The notes under the pieces are model-generated. The model saw only the letters and a program-made list of their open reading frames with translations, was not told where the DNA came from and did no database searches. Made by a program: the position numbers and the translations under genes. Below are positions 27,431 through 32,490 of a stretch of 32,490 nt of DNA, in pieces. The stretch comes from a virus. Location: positions 1-32,490 of IMG/VR virus record IMGVR_UViG_3300038825_001207, one strand, 5' to 3'. The stretch's first letter is position 1. Every line of letters begins with the position of its first letter.

Positions 27431-29496
27431 TGGCAAGATTTGAAGAAACCGTAAATATTCGACCTGTTGACACATCAACGGGTTTTTCTGCTGCAAACAA
27501 TTCCCTATTAAATCGATTAAATCAATTTAGCCAACAAGCTTCTGGTGTTGCTAGAAAAAAGGCGGTTGAAAAAGGTATTGAAGAAGCAAGACAAGTTGAA
27601 TTAAGAAAGAAAGACGGATTGACACAAGCACCTGAAGAGCGTGAAGTATCATTTGGTGAACGAATTCTTTCCGGTAACATAACCCAGGACGCCTACAAAA
27701 AGACATTAAGCACAGCCTACCTTGCCTCGGTTGGCAATGATGTTCGTGAAAAGGTTCGTGGTATTGAATCACAAAACCCTGATAACATTGTCGCATTCAA
27801 TGAGCAGGTTTCAGGTTATGCCAACGGCGTTTTAAATGGTATTGACCAATCAGCAAGACCAGAAGTTCAATCATTCCTTGATAGTCAAATTTCTAACGCT
27901 CGCGCTCGTGTTCATGATAAAACGATTAGACGAAATAAGGCAGAAGCCGCAGCTGAAACATCATCAGCAATACAGTCTTTTGCCAATGAATCCGCTTCAT
28001 TATCGCGTGAAGGCAATCAATTAGGTGCTGCTGAATCAATAGCGCAAGCATTTACTTTGATTGATGGCATGGTTGATTCTGGTGACATGGCAGCTGATAA
28101 AGCTTCGGTATTTAAAAGGGAAATCGAACGTGAATCATCAGAGCAAGTAAGCCGTAAAAAGTTTGATGATATTATTTTAAAAGATGGCCCTAATGAAGCA
28201 CAGGTTGAGCTTGATAAAATCAGAGGTAAAGCTCCAAGAGGGTGGACACCTGACGAATGGAAAACCTACACTAATTCACAACAAGCCGACATAAACCGAC
28301 AATTATCTAAGCAAAGCGCAGCTAGGCAAGAGGTTAACAAAGAGGCTCAAATTGCATTAAAGCAATATGAATCCGCTGTTAGTCTTGGCTTTGAAGTTTC
28401 CAATGAAGAAAAGCTTAGAGTTAAAGGTTTAGTTTCCGGTAGACCAGAACAAGAAAAGTTTGATCGCATAAACAAAACCGCAGCTTTTTCTGTTTTACCT
28501 ATTGATGCACGTGAGCAACAACTAAATCAAACGGAAACAGGCCAGCTTGAAGATGTTGCTGATTTTGCTTCAATGCTCCAAGCTAATAATGAAATAAATA
28601 AAATGGCATCAAAGGATGGTTATTCATTAGGTGTTAAGCAAGGCTTGATCAATGAGGTGGCTTTTGACCCCTCAAACCCATCAACGCTTAGTTTGAAAGC
28701 CGAACAAGCTGAAACATTAAGCGGTCATTATGGCGTTCCTGTTTCACCGTTAACCGATGGTGAAGCGAATGCTTTATCAATTAGTATTAATGAAATGACT
28801 TCTTTAGAAAAAGTACAGCTAGCCAACACATTAAACCAAGCACCTGCAGTATGGGGGCAAATATCACCAAAGAATCAGCAAGCTTTCTCAATGGCTGGTG
28901 CAACTGGTGATGATGTATTGATGGCAACTGTATTTAATGGCCAAGATTTATTAAAAGAAAAATTAGTGACTGCCGCAAAGCCTAGCGAATACCTTTCTAT
29001 ATCTGATGATTTCCTTGGTGATGTTTATGGCGCACAAGATAAGGCGGCAATATTAGAAGCAGCAAAAGCGCATTATGCTTCGACTGTTGGTAATGCTGAC
29101 GTATTTGACACTGACGGTTGGGATGAGTCGCTTGCCGCTGTTACTGGTGGCATAGGAAAAGTGAACGGTAATAAACTCGAATTACCTCGTGGCGTTGATG
29201 AAGATACCTTTGAAGATTTTATTGATGAATTCTCAGGTTTACAAGTTGAAGCGCTCGGTGGTGTTTTAGGATTTGATAACAATCAAGCAGCAAACGCAAT
29301 TCAAAACGGCAAGATTAAAAGCGTAGGCGCTAACAAATACATTATTATGACTAATGAGTCTCAAGCATTGTTTAAAGCTGATGGTACACCGCTGATTATT
29401 GAATACACCACAGAAGCGCAAGCACAGCAAGAAGCTAAAAAATTCATAAAAGCTAAAACAATTGAATCATCAATTGGTAAGTTAAGGGGTTTCTAA
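27430..29496 (+). CDS. Internal virion (ejection) protein, 688 aa
   Basis: This long helical protein lies where T7 gp15-like ejection proteins are encoded. It opens with FEETVNIRPVDTSTGFS and LNRLNQFSQQASGVARKKAV, has long charged helices, and contains a DEWKTYTNSQQADINRQLSK segment. The C-terminal part is beta-containing (KIKSVGANKYIIMTNESQAL). It is soluble with no clear membrane segment. It probably forms part of the DNA-ejection channel. No peptidase motif was seen. Confidence 0.72.
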   Translation: MARFEETVNIRPVDTSTGFSAANNSLLNRLNQFSQQASGVARKKAVEKGIEEARQVELRKKDGLTQAPEEREVSFGERILSGNITQDAYKKTLSTAYLASVGNDVREKVRGIESQNPDNIVAFNEQVSGYANGVLNGIDQSARPEVQSFLDSQISNARARVHDKTIRRNKAEAAAETSSAIQSFANESASLSREGNQLGAAESIAQAFTLIDGMVDSGDMAADKASVFKREIERESSEQVSRKKFDDIILKDGPNEAQVELDKIRGKAPRGWTPDEWKTYTNSQQADINRQLSKQSAARQEVNKEAQIALKQYESAVSLGFEVSNEEKLRVKGLVSGRPEQEKFDRINKTAAFSVLPIDAREQQLNQTETGQLEDVADFASMLQANNEINKMASKDGYSLGVKQGLINEVAFDPSNPSTLSLKAEQAETLSGHYGVPVSPLTDGEANALSISINEMTSLEKVQLANTLNQAPAVWGQISPKNQQAFSMAGATGDDVLMATVFNGQDLLKEKLVTAAKPSEYLSISDDFLGDVYGAQDKAAILEAAKAHYASTVGNADVFDTDGWDESLAAVTGGIGKVNGNKLELPRGVDEDTFEDFIDEFSGLQVEALGGVLGFDNNQAANAIQNGKIKSVGANKYIIMTNESQALFKADGTPLIIEYTTEAQAQQEAKKFIKAKTIESSIGKLRGF

Positions 29497-30920
29497 TGCC
29501 TTTTTTATCGGTTCGTGATGACAGAGAAGTATCACAAAACTTAACTCAAGCTAGTTTTGTTGAAGAGACTAGCTTTGGTGAAACCTTTGCCGCTGGTGTT
29601 GGTCAAGTGTTTGATGAGGAATTATCAATTTCTTCAATGCTAAACATGCAAGGATTTAATCAGCGCAAAGAGCAAGTAAAAGAGCTTGGCAATTCAGGCG
29701 CATTTAATATTAATGAATATACTAGCGCTGTTGGTGATGTTGACTATGAAAGAATATCTTCAGACTTCCCTGACTTTAAAATAAAGAATGATAAAACTTT
29801 ATTTGATGAACGGGCAGAGTTATTAAAAGGCCGCAGAGAATACGCGCAAGATGTATTTGATCGCGGCAATGGCATGGCTCAGTTTTTAGGTATGGCAACC
29901 GCTTATATGCTTGACCCTATCAACATTGCAACAATGCCAATTGCAACCGCTGGAACTGCAACAAAAGGGCTAAGCGCTATAGGTCGAGCTATTCAAGTTG
30001 GAAGGAATGAAGCTGGCCTTGCTGTTGCTGCGGAGCTAATGATTCAGCCTTTGGTTTATCAACATAAGCATGATATTAATTCACCGTTTGAATTCAAAGA
30101 TGCTTTGTTGAATATCGTTACTGCTGCAACTGGTGCCGCTGCTATCGGTGGTTTAACTGGTGGAATATCTGGATATTTGAAAAACGTTAGAGAAAAAACA
30201 GCAGGTTTACCGCTTGATGATGATGCTGTTATGGCGCTAAATTCCTTGGCACGTGTTGAAGATGATTTAAAATTAAACCCTGAAAAGATGAATCTTGATC
30301 TAGGTCAAATAGAAAAGGAATTTATTCAGGAAATTAGAGAGGAATTAACCGCTAATGCTGCCACAAAAATAAGTAAGGGCGAAAGAACCGCTTTAAGCAA
30401 GCAACTATCAGAGCTTGAAATCAATGCTAAAAAACTTGATGGTGAAGACTTGGTAACAGCAAGAGCTAACATTGATGAAATAAAAGCAAAACTAGATAAC
30501 GATGATTTATCAGCAAAAGCTAAATCTGAATTATCGCAATTAGAAAAAGGCAAGCTTTCTGAAGTCAACCAAAAACGATTAAGTGAAATCAAAACTGAAG
30601 CTGAAGTTGAAGTTGACTCAAGGTTTTTAACTGAAACAAATAACAAGATGGAAGCCGTTAACCAGCCATCTAAAGTTAAAGAGGATTATGCACAACCAGA
30701 AAAGAAAGCAGCAACAACGGGTTCAGTTTCTCAGCGTGAACGAGCAGTTGTTGAGCGTAATGGTTTAACAAAAGATTATGATGCTGATATTGAGGCGTTT
30801 AAAGCTTTAGATAATCCGCGTATAGTACAAGATGATGTTGTTGTTGATGCTGGTGATTTTATGAAAAGCATTGATGATGAAATAAAAGGTATTGAAGAGG
30901 TTCTTACTTGTGCCATCTAA
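29496..30920 (+). CDS. Internal virion (ejection) protein with membrane segments, 474 aa
   Basis: Overlaps the previous gene by TAATG. Hydrophobic stretches lie at about residues 127-165 (MAQFLGMATAYMLDPINIAT) and 205-228 (LNIVTAATGAAAIGGLTGGI), and a coiled-coil-like charged region is at about 285-375 (LSELEINAKKLDGEDLV). It ends DEIKGIEEVLTCAI, a tail that resembles a known junction in podovirus ejection proteins. The next protein starts 11 bases inside its end. A membrane-inserting DNA-transfer role is likely. Confidence 0.72.
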   Translation: MPFLSVRDDREVSQNLTQASFVEETSFGETFAAGVGQVFDEELSISSMLNMQGFNQRKEQVKELGNSGAFNINEYTSAVGDVDYERISSDFPDFKIKNDKTLFDERAELLKGRREYAQDVFDRGNGMAQFLGMATAYMLDPINIATMPIATAGTATKGLSAIGRAIQVGRNEAGLAVAAELMIQPLVYQHKHDINSPFEFKDALLNIVTAATGAAAIGGLTGGISGYLKNVREKTAGLPLDDDAVMALNSLARVEDDLKLNPEKMNLDLGQIEKEFIQEIREELTANAATKISKGERTALSKQLSELEINAKKLDGEDLVTARANIDEIKAKLDNDDLSAKAKSELSQLEKGKLSEVNQKRLSEIKTEAEVEVDSRFLTETNNKMEAVNQPSKVKEDYAQPEKKAATTGSVSQRERAVVERNGLTKDYDADIEAFKALDNPRIVQDDVVVDAGDFMKSIDDEIKGIEEVLTCAI

Positions 30921-32490
30921 ATTTAATAAGTGTGTAGACATAGCTTTTAAAAACGGCAAAATCACAAAAGATATTGCTGAAAGAATAAAGGCGGCTGACG
31001 ATCCTGAATTGGCGATTGATTCAGTGCTAACTGATTTGTCACGCCAAAAGCGAGAGGCGGCAATTCAAGCGGTCAGATTGTCTCAAGCATGGGATAATAT
31101 CAATACTCACCCTGATGGTAATTATGCTGGCTTAGTGGGGCTATTAACTAAAGACCCTAAAGGCAAAGCAGGTTATTTTAATGTCGAATACCTTGGTAAG
31201 TTCTATGAAGGAAAATATGATTCAATGCTTGCTGAAGCTTTATCAGTTTTCAGAACTAGAAACGTAGGCTTTAGCCAAGATGAAGCAGGGTTGAGAAATC
31301 TTGTTCGCGCAATTTATGGTGAAGCGGTTGACGACCCACAAATAAAAAAGTTTGCTGATGATTGGGCAAGTCTAACCGAAACTATTCGAACTGATTTTAA
31401 TGCTAAAGGTGGTTCAATATCTAAAAACGAACGCTGGTTGATGCCGCAAAACCATGATGCGCGTGAAATTTTAGCAAAAGGTAAAACTGAAGCGGAATCA
31501 AAGCAGCTTTGGAAGGCAAAGATAACGCCGATGCTCGATAGAAATAACATGCTTGATGATGTTGGTAACCCGTTAACTGATGAAGCATTTGATGAAGCAC
31601 TTGATTTCACCTTTGAAACTATCGTTAGCGGTGGATTAAATAAAACTAAAGATTTTACCGTACCTAGAATGGGCGCAAAGTTATCGCGCAAAGGCAGTGA
31701 AAAGCGCTTTCTATTCTTTAAAGATGCTGACTCATGGCTTGAGTATCAAAAGGTTTACGGAAAAGGCGATATTTTCACAACATTAACTGACCATGTAAGC
31801 AGCAAAGCAAATGACATTGCCACCATGGAAATTTTTGGCACAAGCCCACAGTCAACCTTTGATGCTTTATTAAATCAAATCAAAAAAGAAGGTAGTATTA
31901 AGCCTGGCCAAAGTCGATTTGCAACAATGGTTTTTGATGTTGCTACGGGTAAAATTAATCAAGGCGAGTTAACAGGTCTTGCTGATTTTATGGGATCTGT
32001 TAGAAATGTCTTGGTTGCCTCAACATTAGGTAAGGCTTTTTTATCAGCATTTAGTGATTTAGGTTTTCAGGCTATCACTTCGCTTTATAATAACTTGCCA
32101 GCGCTAAAGGTGATCAGCAAGCAAATGTCTTTAATGAATCCAGCTAATGAAGCAGATAGAATTGCTGCCGTTAAAATGGGCTTGATTGCTGAAGCTTGGA
32201 AAGGTCGCGCTACTGGTGCAAACCGTTACGCTGATGTTTATGGCACTGATGCAACACAAAAAATGGCTGAAGGTGTAATGAGGGCTTCATTGCTTGCCCC
32301 TTGGACTGATGCAGGTCGAAAAGCTTTTGGCATGGAGTATTCATCAATGCTTGCTGACAACTTCAGCAAAACATTAAATGAATTAGACCCAAGCGTAAAA
32401 AAGGCTTTTTCATCGTATGGTATTAACGAACAAGATTGGGATGTATTCAGAGCGCAAAAGCCACTGAATCACAAAGGCGCAAAATTTGCC
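30910..32490 (+). CDS. Large virion ejection (internal virion) protein, N-terminal part
   Basis: The GTG start has GAAGAGG nine bases upstream. In the same frame the next stop upstream is 25 bases before the GTG. The protein starts PSKFNKCVDIAFKNGKITKD, a pattern that opens many podovirus ejection proteins, and stays open to the window end, where it continues at base 1 through the 99-bp repeat to finish at 834. The full product is 771 residues. The segment seen here is helical, with LMPQNHDAREILAKG and a later hydrophobic region (VLVASTLGKAFLSAFSDLGF). No enzyme motif is found. The ATG-lacking start explains why simple searches may miss it. Confidence 0.8.
   Translation, partial: MPSKFNKCVDIAFKNGKITKDIAERIKAADDPELAIDSVLTDLSRQKREAAIQAVRLSQAWDNINTHPDGNYAGLVGLLTKDPKGKAGYFNVEYLGKFYEGKYDSMLAEALSVFRTRNVGFSQDEAGLRNLVRAIYGEAVDDPQIKKFADDWASLTETIRTDFNAKGGSISKNERWLMPQNHDAREILAKGKTEAESKQLWKAKITPMLDRNNMLDDVGNPLTDEAFDEALDFTFETIVSGGLNKTKDFTVPRMGAKLSRKGSEKRFLFFKDADSWLEYQKVYGKGDIFTTLTDHVSSKANDIATMEIFGTSPQSTFDALLNQIKKEGSIKPGQSRFATMVFDVATGKINQGELTGLADFMGSVRNVLVASTLGKAFLSAFSDLGFQAITSLYNNLPALKVISKQMSLMNPANEADRIAAVKMGLIAEAWKGRATGANRYADVYGTDATQKMAEGVMRASLLAPWTDAGRKAFGMEYSSMLADNFSKTLNELDPSVKKAFSSYGINEQDWDVFRAQKPLNHKGAKFA
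32392..32490. repeat. Direct repeat of window ends, right copy
   Basis: Exact copy of bases 1-99, lying within the ejection-protein gene. It shows that the sequence closes on itself, with a unit length of 32,391 bp. Confidence 0.95.

Noticed and set aside
30326-30646. Ser-rich minus-strand frame opposite the ejection protein
   Set aside because: The Ser/Leu-rich product is the usual shadow of a Glu/Lys-rich coding strand.
31314-31691. Ser-rich minus-strand frame near the right end
   Set aside because: Shadow of the ejection-protein gene, with no signals of its own.
1-32490. tRNA genes, CRISPR arrays, insertion sequences
   Set aside because: No cloverleaf-like sequence, regularly spaced long repeats or transposase-like gene was noticed on reading. 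A dedicated tRNA search was not possible.

Overview
The window looks like one complete, small, A+T-rich tailed-phage genome of podovirus type. Its first 99 bases recur exactly as its last 99 bases, and the gene running off the right end continues in frame at the left end. It is therefore best read as a circular or circularly permuted genome of 32,391 bp opened inside an ejection-protein gene. The host is probably a marine gammaproteobacterium. This rests on the base composition and my recollection of similar virion-protein families, so it is an inference. No integrase, excisionase or CI-like repressor was recognised, and no DNA or RNA polymerase. The phage probably uses host polymerases and is probably virulent, but temperate growth is not excluded.

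Layout. (1) 1-2979, plus strand: end of the large ejection protein, then a tail spike with a T7-like virion-binding domain and a beta-helix. (2) 3022-6447, minus strand: a compact early operon from one strong promoter, encoding a 50-aa protein, an N6-adenine methyltransferase, two small unknowns, NinB/Orf, a Dnmt3-like C5-cytosine methyltransferase, a Ref-type HNH nuclease and RusA. (3) 6447-6620: divergent control region with an operator-like palindrome, next to a small ribbon-helix-helix-like gene. (4) 6620-9765, plus: replication module with a lambda-O-like initiator carrying iteron-like repeats, a DnaB-type helicase and small zinc-ribbon proteins, ending at a good terminator. (5) 9863-12749, plus: second early operon from its own promoter, with an HTH protein, ERF annealing protein, SSB and many small unknowns. 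(6) 12779-16356, plus: unknowns and a lysis cassette (M15 peptidase, membrane protein, 3TM-type holin). (7) 16344-32490, plus: terminases, portal, scaffold, decoration protein, major capsid protein, second decoration protein, tail tube and nozzle proteins and three ejection proteins.

How the parts work together. The minus operon supplies DNA modification, probably against restriction, plus recombination and resolution functions. The plus early operons supply initiation, helicase loading and annealing recombination, so concatemers could be made by host replication plus ERF/SSB and resolved by RusA. TerS/TerL package the DNA through a T7-like portal. Tail genes from 24418 on are tightly packed, mostly with TAATG stop/start overlaps.

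The most notable signals are: three families of nearly identical sequences at gene starts, in which the same bases are coding at one boundary and non-coding or in another frame at another; a predicted very short antisense RNA just upstream of the replication initiator, in the position of lambda oop; an AACC repeat array phased at 11-12 bp and running through all three reading frames inside the initiator gene; and two capsid decoration proteins with related N-termini flanking the major capsid gene, one carrying a large added beta-rich region.
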